A stretch of 57,821 bases of DNA. Origin: Nonomuraea antri (lineage in GTDB: Bacteria; Actinomycetota; Actinomycetes; Streptosporangiales; Streptosporangiaceae). The first letter of the stretch is position 1. Each line of letters begins with the position of its first letter. A model generated the notes under the pieces. It saw nothing but the letters and a program-made list of their open reading frames with translations, did not search any database and was not told where the DNA came from. The position numbers and the translations under genes are program-made. The stretch covers positions 1-57,821 of the forward strand of contig NZ_JABCPZ010000043.1 in assembly GCF_013283785.1 (NCBI RefSeq). Reading direction: 5' to 3'. This document shows positions 47,986 to 57,114 of this stretch, piece by piece.

Positions 47986-48495
47986 ATGAGACGGGACGAG
48001 CTTCTGGATGCCGCTGAGGAACTCCTCTGCGACCTGGGCTCGACCGCGCTCACCCTCTCCGCCGTGGCCGACCGCGCCGGCGTGAGCAAGGGCGGGCTGC
48101 TCTACCACTTCAGCACGAAGGAAGCCCTGATCAAGGGCATGGTCGAGCGGCTCATCGAGGAGTTCGACCAGCTCATCGCCGAGCAGCCCGACGCCACCTA
48201 CACCGAGCGCTACCTGGGCGCCACGCTGGCCGCCGTCCGTTCGGGGCGGCTGCGACGCTGGGCCGTCGTCACGAGCGCGTCGGGCAACATCTACCTGCTC
48301 ACGCCGCTGCGCGAGGCGATGGCCCGCTGGCACCGCGAGGGGCTGGGCGAGGAGCCCGACCCGCTGGCGTCGCAGATCGTCCGGCTCGCCTGTGAGGGGC
48401 TCTGGGACGTGGCCAGCCACGACCCGGGGCTGAACGGCGAGAGCGACCTGCGGGCACTCGACACCCGGCTGAGAGCCCTGCTCAAACCCGGCTGA
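47986..48495 (+). CDS. TetR family transcriptional regulator
   Basis: A 169-residue regulator. The helix-turn-helix is at about residues 5-50: [40 protein letters not shown], a subtype with SKGGLLYHF often seen with efflux genes. The C-terminal ligand part (TetR_C-like) is short. It almost surely binds the 24-bp palindrome over its own promoter. The MFS gene 339 bp downstream on the same strand is the likely second target. Confidence 0.93.
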   Translation: MRRDELLDAAEELLCDLGSTALTLSAVADRAGVSKGGLLYHFSTKEALIKGMVERLIEEFDQLIAEQPDATYTERYLGATLAAVRSGRLRRWAVVTSASGNIYLLTPLREAMARWHREGLGEEPDPLASQIVRLACEGLWDVASHDPGLNGESDLRALDTRLRALLKPG

Positions 48496-48834
48496 GAGCG
48501 GCTCCCATCCCGCCGACCGGCCACCCCGAGCGCCGGGGCCGGCGCGAGCCGGTAAGGACCAACACGGGCACGAGCCTGCGAGGACCAGCGCGAGGCCGCC
48601 GGCCACCGTGAGGCTCACATGGGCGGCCCGAGCCCGCGCGCCGCTCACAGAAGCCCGGCCCCTCGTCCGGACCGCATCCCCGCCCTTCCTGCCCTCCCCT
48701 CCTGCCCTTCCTGTTCGGCGAGCCGCCGAAGCCCCCGCGCGGCCGGTCGCCGTGCTCAGGGATCCCCGTCCAGACCCGTCCCGCCTCGGGGCGCCCGATT
48801 TATGACGACATATTGCGACTTGTGAGGTGCGCTG
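48496..48834. other. Gap between tetR and the MFS gene
   Basis: No gene is visible in these 339 bp. A C-rich stretch, 48678-48707, has five runs of three or four Cs; its minus strand could form a G-quadruplex. The last 40 bases are AT-richer (TTTATGACGACATATTG) and probably hold the MFS promoter; GAGG 8 nt before the MFS ATG is its ribosome-binding site. Confidence 0.4.
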
Positions 48835-50049
48835 ATGACCCGCGACCTGAGGACCGCCCGTAACGGGGCGGTTCTCACCTTCGTCCTTGCCGGCCTGATG
48901 GTGGGCACGATGACCGTGCGCATCCCCGCGCTGACCGACAAACTCGGCCTGTCCGAGTCCACGGTCGGCGCGATCCTGCTCGTGTGGGGCCTGGGCGCCT
49001 TGGTGACCATGCAGTCCATGCGGCGCGTGATGGCCAGGGCCGGCAGCAGGACGGTCCTGCGGATCGGCGGACCCCTGACCGCGCTCGGCCTGCCGGCCGT
49101 GGCGTTCGCGCCCGACCTGCCGCTGCTGCTGGCCGCCGCCGCGTTCTTCGGCATGGCCTTCGGCACCGTCGACATCGCCATGAACGCCCAGGGCTCCACG
49201 GTCGAGCAGGCCCACGGCCGTCCGCTGATGAACGGCATGCACGCGGGCTGGTGCGTCGGCGCCATCGCGGCCGGCGGCCTGGGCAGCCTGGCCATCGCGC
49301 TGGGCCTGTCGTTCACGGCCAACGTGATGCTGGTCGCGCTCGTCTCGCTGCCCGTGATGATCCTGCTCGGCCGTACGTACCTGCCGGACCAGCGGGCCGA
49401 GACGGCGGCGGGCAAGGCGGGACGGCGGATGCCCGCGATCGTCTACCTGCTCGGCGCGATCATGTTCTTCGCCTTCATGGTCGAGGGCACCGTGGCCGAC
49501 TGGAACGGCCTGTACATGCGGGACGAGCTGGGCGCCCCCGAGGCCCTGGCCGCGCTCGGCTACCCGATCTTCGAGGTCGGCATGCTGATCGCCAGGCTCA
49601 CCGGCGACCGGCTGCGCGCCAGGTTCGGCGTACGCGGCATGATGACCGTCTCCGGCCTGGCCACGGCCGGGTTCTTCACGGTCGTGCTGGCCGGGCCCGT
49701 GCCGACGGTGGCGCTGTTCGCGATGTTCTTCGTCGGACTCGGCGTGGCGACGATCTCGCCGATGACGTTGTCGCTGGCCGGCACCGCCACCGCCAACCCG
49801 GGCCCGGCCATCGCTCAGGCGGGCGCCATGGGCTACGCCGGGCTGCTGCTCGGCCCGGTGGCCATCGGCTTCCTGTCGGACGCCACGTCCCTGCACACGG
49901 CGCTGTCGCTGGCGGTCGTGCTCGGCGTGCTGATCGCGCTGGCCGCCCGCTTCCTGCCGCGCGCCGAGCCCGCCCTGACCGTCGCGCCCCGGCCGGCGGA
50001 GCAGGCCACGGGTGAGCGCGTCAGGGAGCCTGCCGAGGTCGCCGCATGA
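48835..50049 (+). CDS. MFS transporter, YbjJ/FucP-like
   Basis: A 404-residue membrane protein with about 12 helices. The region [17 protein letters not shown] in the first half and [15 protein letters not shown] at the start of the second half are typical of YbjJ-like transporters. The C-terminal 30 residues are a polar tail. Export of a small molecule is more likely than sugar uptake given the tetR neighbour; the substrate is unknown. Confidence 0.87.
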   Translation: MTRDLRTARNGAVLTFVLAGLMVGTMTVRIPALTDKLGLSESTVGAILLVWGLGALVTMQSMRRVMARAGSRTVLRIGGPLTALGLPAVAFAPDLPLLLAAAAFFGMAFGTVDIAMNAQGSTVEQAHGRPLMNGMHAGWCVGAIAAGGLGSLAIALGLSFTANVMLVALVSLPVMILLGRTYLPDQRAETAAGKAGRRMPAIVYLLGAIMFFAFMVEGTVADWNGLYMRDELGAPEALAALGYPIFEVGMLIARLTGDRLRARFGVRGMMTVSGLATAGFFTVVLAGPVPTVALFAMFFVGLGVATISPMTLSLAGTATANPGPAIAQAGAMGYAGLLLGPVAIGFLSDATSLHTALSLAVVLGVLIALAARFLPRAEPALTVAPRPAEQATGERVREPAEVAA

Positions 50050-50051
50050 GG

Positions 50052-50063
50052 TGACAAATGTCA
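50052..50063 (+). promoter_or_regulatory. TGACAAATGTCA palindrome upstream of ABC genes
   Basis: A perfect 12-bp palindrome 3 nt after the MFS stop and 84 bp before the ABC ATPase start. As I recall, sites of the form TGACA-NN-TGTCA are used by NarL-type regulators of DesK/DesR-like systems that often flank this kind of ABC-2 transporter. No such regulator is in the window. Confidence 0.4.
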
Positions 50064-50146
50064 TCCTTGATCGCTGCGAAGTTCAGCCGGGACCGATGAG
50101 ATCGGCGACTGCCGTCCACCACCGGTCCGGCGGCACAGTATGTGAC

Positions 50147-51067
50147 GTGAACACCACAGCGATCGAGGTGCACGGCCTGCACCAGAAGTACGGCGACTTC
50201 GAAGCGGTCAAGGGGATCGGCTTCGAGGTCGGCCGCGGCCAGCTGTACGCGCTGCTGGGCACCAACGGCGCGGGCAAGACGACCACCCTGGACGTCCTGG
50301 AGGGCTTCCACGCCCCCACCGGCGGCCGGGTGCGCGTGCTCGGCCACGACCCGTTCGCCGAGCGCGCGCAGGTCCGGCACCGGATCGGCATCGTCCACCA
50401 GGAGGCCGGCTTCTACAAGGACCTCACGGTGGCCGAGACCATCGACGCCTGGCGCCGCTGGACCCCGCACGCCCTGGAGCGGCGCGAGGTCCTGGGCCGG
50501 GTCGGCCTGGCGCACCGCGAGCAGGTACGCGTCTCGCAGCTGTCCGGTGGCGAGAAGCGCCGGCTCGACCTGGCCCTGGCCGTCCTGGGCCGGCCGGAGG
50601 TGCTGTTCCTGGACGAGCCCACGACCGGGCTCGACCCCGAGGCGCGCCGCAACGTGTGGGAGCTGATCAGGGGCATGGTCGACGAGGGCACGACCGTTCT
50701 GCTCACCACGCACTACCTGGACGAGGCCGAGCAGCTGGCCCACCGGCTGGCGATCATGCACGGGGGCCGGATCGTCACCGAGGGCACGCTGGCCGAGGTG
50801 CTCGGCCGGCGCGGCACGCGCATCACCTTCAGGCTGGCCGGCTTCGGTCCCGCCGATCTGCCTTACGGCTCCGACCTGGTCAAGCGGTCGGTCGAGCTGT
50901 CGGGCGAGGAGTTCACCGTGGAGACCGACGCGGCGCAGGAGGACCTGCACACGCTGCTGGTCTGGGCGCACGAGCGCCGCATCGAACTGGGCACGCTCGA
51001 GGTACGCAGGCCGTCCCTCGAAGAGATCTTCCTGGACGTGGCGGAGACGGAGAAGGTGGCGGCATGA
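50147..51067 (+). CDS. ABC transporter ATP-binding protein, drug/multidrug type
   Basis: A 306-residue ATPase with Walker A LLGTNGAGKTTT, Q-loop VHQEAGFYKDLT, signature QLSGGEKRRLDLAL, Walker B VLFLDEPTTGLD and H-loop TTHYLDEAEQ. The C-terminal 80 residues are the extension seen in the CcmA/DrrA group. GTG 50147 is chosen by homology (TTAIEVHGLHQKYG); CACAGT lies 7 nt upstream, so it may be leaderless. It overlaps the permease gene by 4 nt. Confidence 0.93.
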   Translation: MNTTAIEVHGLHQKYGDFEAVKGIGFEVGRGQLYALLGTNGAGKTTTLDVLEGFHAPTGGRVRVLGHDPFAERAQVRHRIGIVHQEAGFYKDLTVAETIDAWRRWTPHALERREVLGRVGLAHREQVRVSQLSGGEKRRLDLALAVLGRPEVLFLDEPTTGLDPEARRNVWELIRGMVDEGTTVLLTTHYLDEAEQLAHRLAIMHGGRIVTEGTLAEVLGRRGTRITFRLAGFGPADLPYGSDLVKRSVELSGEEFTVETDAAQEDLHTLLVWAHERRIELGTLEVRRPSLEEIFLDVAETEKVAA

Positions 51068-51861
51068 GCTGGTTGTCGATGACGTGGGCGCAGGCGCGGC
51101 TCAACCAGACGGTGCTGCTGCGGCAGCGCGGGATGGCCTTCAGCGTGCTGTTCCTCCCGCTGTTCCTGGCCTTCGTCTACACCTCGGGCCCGACGATCGA
51201 GGGCGGCGTGAACGGCGTGCCCGGCACGGTCTACGCGGCCGTGGGCGCGATGGCGGTGGTGTTCCCGTTCTCGTACATGACCATCGCCACCGGCATCGTG
51301 GTCAGGCGTGAGGAGCGGGTGTACAAGCGGCTGCGCGGCAGCGCGCTGCCGACCAGCGCGATCTTCGCCGGCGACATCCTGCACGCCACGCTGGTGGGTG
51401 CGGTGCAGGCGGCGCTCATCCTGGGCTACGCGATCGCGGCGGTGAAGGCGCCGGTCCCGGCGAACATCCCGCTCATGCTGCTGGCGTTCGTGCTCGGCGC
51501 GGCCGTGTTCGCCGCGCTCGCGATCGGCACGGCCGGTCTGATCCCCAACTACGAGGTGGCCCAGCTGGTGGCGCTGCCGGTGTTGTTCCTCAGCCTGTTC
51601 GGCTCGGGGATGATCGTCCCGCTGACCTCGCTGCCCGACTGGGGGCAGCGGATCGCCGAGGCGCTGCCGCTGACCCCGGTGGTGAGCATGCTGCGCACCG
51701 GGTTCCTGGGCCGCGACTTCAGCGTCGACTCCGCTCCCGAGGTGGGCTTCCTGGAGTCGTTCCAGGTCTCGGCCGCCGGTCTGGCGATCGCGCTGCTGTG
51801 GGTCGGCGTCGGGCTGCTGTCCACCCGCCAGTACTTCCGCTGGGAGCCGCGCCGCGCCTGA
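51064..51861 (+). CDS. ABC-2 type permease
   Basis: A 265-residue membrane protein with six predicted helices and the ABC-2 layout: an N-terminal amphipathic region (SWLSMTWAQARLNQTVLLRQ), the first helix at about 22-40, VVRREERVYKRLRGSALPTS as the coupling loop, and PLTSLPDWGQRIAEALPLTPVV before the last helix. It forms an exporter with the upstream ATPase; the substrate is unknown. No regulator gene follows it; the next gene is etfA on the other strand. Confidence 0.92.
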   Translation: MSWLSMTWAQARLNQTVLLRQRGMAFSVLFLPLFLAFVYTSGPTIEGGVNGVPGTVYAAVGAMAVVFPFSYMTIATGIVVRREERVYKRLRGSALPTSAIFAGDILHATLVGAVQAALILGYAIAAVKAPVPANIPLMLLAFVLGAAVFAALAIGTAGLIPNYEVAQLVALPVLFLSLFGSGMIVPLTSLPDWGQRIAEALPLTPVVSMLRTGFLGRDFSVDSAPEVGFLESFQVSAAGLAIALLWVGVGLLSTRQYFRWEPRRA

Positions 51862-51920
51862 CCTCGGAGTCACCTGGTCTCCGAGCCGCCTGATCTCGGA
51901 GCCGCCTGATCTCGGAGCCG
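51857..51920. repeat. Four tandem copies of a 16-bp unit
   Basis: Consensus CCTGATCTCGGAGCCG. Units lie at 51857-51872, 51873-51888, 51889-51904 and 51905-51920; the last two are identical and the first two differ at a few bases. The array starts on the final codons of the ABC permease gene and runs up to the shared terminator. Confidence 0.85.
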
Positions 51921-51921
51921 C

Positions 51922-51966
51922 ACGCCGACGGCGCCGCACCCGTAAGGGATGCGGCGCCGTCGGCGT
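51922..51966. terminator. Terminator between ABC permease and etfA
   Basis: A perfect 17-bp stem (51922-51938 with 51950-51966) with half ACGCCGACGGCGCCGCA and an 11-nt loop, ending in GTTTCG. It lies between converging genes and can serve both. Confidence 0.85.
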
Positions 51967-51972
51967 TTCGCG

Positions 51973-52926
51973 CTACTTCCGCTTGACGACCTCTTCGGTC
52001 AGCTGCGGGACGACCTGGTGCAGGTCGCCCACGACCCCGTAGTCGGCCAGCTCGAAGATCGGCGCCTCCGGGTCCTTGTTGATCGCGATGATCGTCTTGG
52101 CCGTCTGCATGCCCGCCCGGTGCTGGATCGCGCCGGAGATGCCGGCCGCGATGTACAGCTGCGGCGAGACGGTCTTGCCCGTCTGGCCGACCTGGAACTG
52201 GTGCGGGTACCAGCCGGCGTCCGTGGCGGCGCGCGAGGCGCCCACGGCCGCGCCCAGCGCGTCGGCCAGGCCCTCGATGACCGAGAAGTTCTCGGCAGAG
52301 CCCACGCCGCGGCCGCCGGAGACCACGATGGCGGCCTCGGTCAGCTCGGGGCGCGCGCCCTTCTCCTGCTTGACGCGCTCGACGATGCGGGCGGCCTTGG
52401 CGGAGTCGGACAGCGCGACCGACACCTCCTCCTCCGCACCGGCGCCCGCCGCGGCCTCGGGGGCCGTGGAGTTCGGGCGTACGGCGACGATCGGGGTGCC
52501 CTTGGCCACGCGCGACTGCACGTTGACGCCACCACCGAAGATCGACTGGTCGGCCACGAAGCCCTCGCGCAGCCCGACGGCGTCGGTGATGACGCCGGAG
52601 TCGGTCTTGACGGCGAGCCGGCCGGCCACTTCCTTGCCCTCGGCCGTGGCGGCCACGAGCACGGCGGCGGGCGACTTCTCGGCGACGAGCTGGGCCAGCA
52701 GCTCGGCCTTGGGCGCGACCACGTAGTCGACGACGTCGCTGGAACCGGCGACGTAGATCTTGTCCGCGCCGTACTCGGCCAGCTTGGCCTTGGCCTCGGC
52801 GGTGATGCCGGGCCCCGCCCAGACGGCGGCGGGCGTGCCGAGCGAGCGGGCCAGGGTCAGCAGTTCGAGCGTGACCTTCTTGACCTCGCCGTCGACCTGC
52901 TCCACGAGAACGAGAATCTCCGACAT
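51973..52926 (-). CDS. etfA: Electron transfer flavoprotein alpha subunit
   Basis: A 317-residue FAD-binding subunit. With EtfB it carries electrons from acyl-CoA and other dehydrogenases to the quinone pool. The C-terminal FAD domain has the family string VSGGRGVGSAENF, then GASRAATDAGWYPHQFQVGQTGKTV, and YIAAGISGAIQHRAGM, split here for length. It follows etfB with a 22-bp gap; both end at the strong terminator at 51922-51966. Confidence 0.96.
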   Translation of the reverse strand: MSEILVLVEQVDGEVKKVTLELLTLARSLGTPAAVWAGPGITAEAKAKLAEYGADKIYVAGSSDVVDYVVAPKAELLAQLVAEKSPAAVLVAATAEGKEVAGRLAVKTDSGVITDAVGLREGFVADQSIFGGGVNVQSRVAKGTPIVAVRPNSTAPEAAAGAGAEEEVSVALSDSAKAARIVERVKQEKGARPELTEAAIVVSGGRGVGSAENFSVIEGLADALGAAVGASRAATDAGWYPHQFQVGQTGKTVSPQLYIAAGISGAIQHRAGMQTAKTIIAINKDPEAPIFELADYGVVGDLHQVVPQLTEEVVKRK

Positions 52927-52948
52927 ATCAGCTTGTTCTCTCCCGTGC

Positions 52949-53728
52949 TCAGATGAACTTCTTCGAGGCGAGGAAGTCGGCGGCCTTCTGGCCTCCGTCG
53001 CCCTCGTCCTTGACGATGGTGCCGGCCGCGCGCGGCGGGGCGGCGGCGAACTCGACGACCTCGGACCAGGCGGCGCCCAGGCCCACCTGCGCGCCGTCGA
53101 TCTCGGCGTCGGCGATGGCCAGCGTCTCGACCGGCTTCTTCTTGGCCGCCATGATGCCCTTGAAGGACGGGTAACGCGGCTCGTTGATCTTCTCGACCAC
53201 CGACACGACGGCCGGCAGCGAGGCCTCGACCTTGTCGTAGCCGTAGTCGGTCAGACGCTGGACGCTGATCGAGGAGCCCGCCACGTCGACCTTGTTGGCC
53301 AACGTGAGCTGCGGCGTGCCGAGGCGCTCGGCCAGCATCGCGGGCAGCACGCCGGTGCGGGCGTCGGTCGACTCGGAGCCCAGGATGACCAGGTCGAACC
53401 CGATCTTCTTGAGCACCTGGGCCATGGCGTACGAGGTGGACAGCGCGTCGGAGCCGTGCAGGGCGTCGTCGCTCAGGTGGACGGCCTTGTCGGCGCCCAT
53501 GGCCAGGGCCTTGCGGATGGTCTCGGTGGCCTTGCCAGGACCCATGGTCAGAACGGTGACCTCACCGCCATGGGCTTCCTTGAGCTTCAGCGCCTCCTCG
53601 ACCGCATACTCGTCAAGCTCGTTCACCACGCCGTCGACGGCGTCGCGGTCGAGCGTCTTGTCATCGGACCGCAGCTTGCGCTCGGTCGCCGTGTCGGGGA
53701 CCTGCTTCACGCAGACGACGATGTTCAT
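52949..53728 (-). CDS. etfB: Electron transfer flavoprotein beta subunit
   Basis: A 259-residue AMP-binding subunit. It begins MNIVVCVKQVPDTATERKL and has the recognition/AMP region around LGSESTDARTGVLPAMLAERL. ATG 53728 is chosen by homology; GGGAGG lies 13 nt upstream, which is rather far. First gene of etfBA. The order etfB-etfA on this strand matches the other backbone genes. Confidence 0.96.
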   Translation of the reverse strand: MNIVVCVKQVPDTATERKLRSDDKTLDRDAVDGVVNELDEYAVEEALKLKEAHGGEVTVLTMGPGKATETIRKALAMGADKAVHLSDDALHGSDALSTSYAMAQVLKKIGFDLVILGSESTDARTGVLPAMLAERLGTPQLTLANKVDVAGSSISVQRLTDYGYDKVEASLPAVVSVVEKINEPRYPSFKGIMAAKKKPVETLAIADAEIDGAQVGLGAAWSEVVEFAAAPPRAAGTIVKDEGDGGQKAADFLASKKFI

Positions 53729-53872
53729 GGCCGGTGGCCGACCTCCCGTGTTCGCGTGCGCCACCGCGACGTTGCGATGGGCGCCGGATGCATCCTGTCC
53801 AGACTGCCAGGTGCCCATGAGGCTCGTGACAGAGGGTGGGTCAGAGGCTAGCCCTGGCTCCCGCGGTCATGT

Positions 53873-53884
53873 TACCCATGGGTA
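53873..53884. promoter_or_regulatory. Palindrome in the etfB upstream region
   Basis: TACCCATGGGTA is a perfect 12-bp palindrome 145 bp before the etfB start. It may be a regulator site for etfBA; no promoter box is clear near it. Confidence 0.3.
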
Positions 53885-53889
53885 GCTTA

Positions 53890-53921
53890 CGCGCAAACCC
53901 GCAGCTTGTGCGGTTCGCGCG
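53890..53921 (-). terminator. Stem-loop after the first kinase gene
   Basis: CGCGC and ACC-CGCA pair with TGCGG-T and GCGCG with small internal mismatches, about 75 nt beyond the kinase stop codon. No T-run follows on the minus strand, so it is a weak call. Confidence 0.35.
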
Positions 53922-53994
53922 AAAAGCCGTACCACACCCCACCCTACCGAACTTTGTTCCGTTTCCGGTCTATGGGGTCGATCGGAAATCGCGA

Positions 53995-55221
53995 TCAAGC
54001 CGAGACCAGGAACACGATGCCCACCACCAGCGCAGTACCGGCGAACAGGGCCAGCGTGAACGTGCTGAAGAACGTGCTCAGCGCCAGGCACAGCCCCACC
54101 GCGCCGGCCACGCCGAGCAGGTCCATGATCATGCGTCCGCGTCTGAACGGGCTGCGCGAGAACAGCGCCACCCCCGCGTCGACCACCACGACCAGCGCGA
54201 ACGCCGACAGCAGGAACAACGACACCTCGGGCAGCGGCTCACGCGCCGCGGCGGCCAACAGCGACACGAACAACGCCGAGCCGACCAGCCACCACCTGCG
54301 AATCTTCTCCCGGTGCCGGGCCCGCGACTCCTCCACGCTCTCGCGCCGCCGCTCCTGACCAGGACGCCACTCCCTGGTGGCCAGGTCGTCGTGCTCGCGT
54401 GGCGGCGGCGCGACCGTGGCGACCTTCCTGCGTGCCGCGCGCCGCGCCTTGGGCACCGGGGCGCCGTCGAGCCTGGCGCGGATCTGCGCGGCCGTGGGAC
54501 GCAGCGCCGGATCGGTGGCCAGGCAGTCGCGTAACAGCGGCGCCAGCCACTCGGGCGCGCCGTCCAGGTCGGGCTCGTGGTGCACCACGCGGTAGGCGAC
54601 CGCCGAGGCGGGGCCCTGGCCGTACGGCTGGCGTCCGGTGGCCGCGTAGGCCAGCGTGGCGCCGAAGGAGAACACGTCGGCCGCCATGCCCGCCGCGCCG
54701 CCTTCGAGCACCTCGGGGGCCAGGTAGCCGGGCGTGCCCACCACCGCGCCCGAGGCCGTCACGGACAGCGAGTCGAGCGCGCTGGCGATGCCGAAGTCGA
54801 TGACGACGGGTTCGCCCTCGGTCATCATCACGTTGGCCGGCTTGAGATCGCGGTGCACGACGCCTGCCTCGTGCATGGCCAGCAGGGCGTCGGCCAGCCC
54901 GCTCGCCAGCCGGCCCAGGTCCTCCACCGGCACCGGCACCGCGCTCAGCGGGCGGCCCTGGACGTACCGCGTGACCAGGTAGGGTCTGGCGCCCGCCAGC
55001 GAGGCGTCGAGCACCTCGGCCACGTGCGGGCCGCCGACCCTGCGCATCGTCTCGACCTCGCGGGCCAGCCTGGACACCGCGGCCACGTCGGCCGCCACGT
55101 GCGGGTGCAGCACCTTGACCGCGACCGTGCGGCCCTCGGCGTCGAGCGCCAGGTGCACCTCGCCGAAACCGCCTGCCCCGAGCCTGGAGAGAAGCTCGTA
55201 CGGGCCGAGGTGCTCGCTCAT
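53995..55221 (-). CDS. Membrane Ser/Thr protein kinase, four-helix C-terminus
   Basis: A 408-residue Hanks-type kinase. The domain (about 7-255) is complete: GAGGFGEVHLAL glycine loop, Lys36, catalytic HRDLKPAN with Asp125, IDFGIA with Asp142, and GTPGYLAPE. A basic linker (about 258-325) leads to some four membrane helices up to the C-terminus, with no PASTA or other sensor domain. It lies in a head-to-tail row with the next kinase gene, 35 bp away, and has a good ribosome-binding site (GAAGAGGT). It may sense the membrane state; targets are unknown, though FHA proteins are candidates. Confidence 0.93.
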   Translation of the reverse strand: MSEHLGPYELLSRLGAGGFGEVHLALDAEGRTVAVKVLHPHVAADVAAVSRLAREVETMRRVGGPHVAEVLDASLAGARPYLVTRYVQGRPLSAVPVPVEDLGRLASGLADALLAMHEAGVVHRDLKPANVMMTEGEPVVIDFGIASALDSLSVTASGAVVGTPGYLAPEVLEGGAAGMAADVFSFGATLAYAATGRQPYGQGPASAVAYRVVHHEPDLDGAPEWLAPLLRDCLATDPALRPTAAQIRARLDGAPVPKARRAARRKVATVAPPPREHDDLATREWRPGQERRRESVEESRARHREKIRRWWLVGSALFVSLLAAAAREPLPEVSLFLLSAFALVVVVDAGVALFSRSPFRRGRMIMDLLGVAGAVGLCLALSTFFSTFTLALFAGTALVVGIVFLVSA

Positions 55222-55256
55222 ACCTCTTCTCTCCCCTCACCGGCCCGCGCGGACAC

Positions 55257-57098
55257 TCAGTTCCAGGGCAGCATGGACCCCAGCCCGGATCGCAATCCGT
55301 CGAGCAGGTCCTGGAACAGCCCGGACAGCAGGCCCGTCACGCTGTTACGCGCCTCGCTGGTCAGTTCGTCGATGACGGTCTTCGGCTCCCGCCACGGCGA
55401 CCAGACCGTCTCCTGGCCCATGGCGAACATCACCGCGAACAACGCGGCCGTACCCACCAGCAGGACCGCCACCAGCGCCGCGCCCGGCGAGCGCAGCACG
55501 CCGGTCAGCGAGCGCGTGACGGCCTTGCGCGGCGCCCCGCCGCCGGGCAGCACGAACAGCCCCGCGGCGAACGCCCCGGCCGCGTACGCCGCGGCGGGGT
55601 TGATGTCCATGTTGCCGCCCCACCGCAGCGCGCCCCACACGCAGAAGCCGAACAACATCGCCAGCGGGACGTGCACCGTGGTCACGAGCGCCGACTTGAC
55701 CAGCGCCCACGGCGTGCCGAGCACGGCCAGCAGCCCGTCGCTCGGGCTGCTGCCGCGCAGTTGCCGCCGCTTGACCAGGTCGCCGAACAGGTATTCGCCC
55801 ACCCGCAGCACCACCGCCAGCGCGATGGCCACCGCGCTCACCGCGACCGGCATCATCACCGTCAGCGCGACCAGCGTGACCAGCAGGAGCAGGCCGACGA
55901 GCTGGCTGCCGAACAGGTAACGCTTGCGTTCCGACGGCGGCGTGTAACGCGGCGCGGCGGCCGGTGGCGCGGCCGCCCGCGGCGCCGGGGCGGGGACGTA
56001 GGGCGGCGGCTGCGTCGCGGGCGGCGGCGGGCCGTAGCCCGCGACACGCTGGTCGGGACGCGGCGCCGGCGGCCTGCCCGGCATCGGCGCGGGCACGTAC
56101 GGCGGCGGCTGCTCCTCGCGCCGCCGCTCCTCGCGCCTGGGCTTGCGCTCCTCGGGCCTGGGCCTGCGCTCCTCACGCTGCGGCGTGCCGTACTCCACCG
56201 GCGGCAGCAGGTCGGCGAAGCTGTCCATCTGCCGCGTGCCGCCGCCCATGCGCTTGGTGCCCGTCGGGCCTTCGAGCGCCGTCTCGTGGAACGTGGTCAC
56301 CGACGGGTCGAGCTCCCTGGACATGCGCAGCAGCTCTTTGGCCCCGGGACGGGCGGTGGCCTCGACGTTCAGCGCCCGGCCGAGCCAGCCGCGCAGCCAG
56401 GCCGGCGCCTTGTCGAGCTGGGCCCGGCCTTCCATGATGTTGAAGCAGACCGCCTCGAACGTGCCGGTGCCGAACGGCGGCGCGCCCACGGCGGCGAAGA
56501 ACACCGTCGAGGCCAGCGCGTGCACGTCGGCCGCCTGGGTGATCTCCGAGTCGCGGATGATCTCGGGCGCGAGATAGCCCGGCGTGCCGACGAACATGCC
56601 GGTCTGGGTGAGCCTGGTGGCGTTCACCAGGTGGGCGATGCCGAAGTCGATGACCAGCGGCTCGCCCTCGACCAGCATGACGTTCGACGGCTTGAAGTCG
56701 CGGTGGATCACGTCGGCCGCGTGGATGGCCACCAGCGCCTGGCACAGGCCCTGCGCCAGGCGGATGAGCTCGCGGGCCGGCAGCGGCCCGTCGGCCAGCA
56801 CGGTGTCCTCCAGCGTGCGGCCGGGCGCGAAGCGGGTGACGACGTACGGCTGGCCCCCCACCAGCTCGGCGTCGATCACCTCGGCCACGTTCGGGCTGCG
56901 CACCCTGCGCATGGTCTCGACCTCGCGGGTCAGCCGGTCGCGCGCCTTGAGGTCGGCGGCCACGTGCGGGTGCAGCACCTTGATGGCCACTTCGCGGCCC
57001 TCGGTGTCGAGCCCGAGGTGGACGACGCCCATGCCGCCCTCGCCGATCTTCCTGACGAGCCGGTACGGGCCGAGCCGCTCTGGTGCCTGCGTGCTCAT
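55257..57098 (-). CDS. Membrane Ser/Thr protein kinase with proline-rich linker
   Basis: A 613-residue kinase. The domain (about 10-270) has GEGGMGVVHLGL, Lys40, HRDFKPSN with Asp134 (Phe in place of the usual Leu), DFG at 151-153 and GTPGYLAPE. Residues about 300-400 are a proline/arginine/glutamate-rich linker with repeated PPPYVPAP. The C-terminal 200 residues have about five membrane helices and a short outside tail with ETVWSPWREP. This membrane part is related to that of the partial protein upstream. ATG 57098 with GAGG is preferred to GTG 57104. Confidence 0.93.
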   Translation of the reverse strand: MSTQAPERLGPYRLVRKIGEGGMGVVHLGLDTEGREVAIKVLHPHVAADLKARDRLTREVETMRRVRSPNVAEVIDAELVGGQPYVVTRFAPGRTLEDTVLADGPLPARELIRLAQGLCQALVAIHAADVIHRDFKPSNVMLVEGEPLVIDFGIAHLVNATRLTQTGMFVGTPGYLAPEIIRDSEITQAADVHALASTVFFAAVGAPPFGTGTFEAVCFNIMEGRAQLDKAPAWLRGWLGRALNVEATARPGAKELLRMSRELDPSVTTFHETALEGPTGTKRMGGGTRQMDSFADLLPPVEYGTPQREERRPRPEERKPRREERRREEQPPPYVPAPMPGRPPAPRPDQRVAGYGPPPPATQPPPYVPAPAPRAAAPPAAAPRYTPPSERKRYLFGSQLVGLLLLVTLVALTVMMPVAVSAVAIALAVVLRVGEYLFGDLVKRRQLRGSSPSDGLLAVLGTPWALVKSALVTTVHVPLAMLFGFCVWGALRWGGNMDINPAAAYAAGAFAAGLFVLPGGGAPRKAVTRSLTGVLRSPGAALVAVLLVGTAALFAVMFAMGQETVWSPWREPKTVIDELTSEARNSVTGLLSGLFQDLLDGLRSGLGSMLPWN

Positions 57099-57114
57099 CG
57101 CCACCTCACCCGCG

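Noticed and set aside
47932..50064. N-terminal extension of the cysteine desulfurase to 1098 residues
   Set aside because: The frame stays open by chance through the tetR and MFS genes on the other strand. The enzyme starts at GTG 47931, where homology begins.
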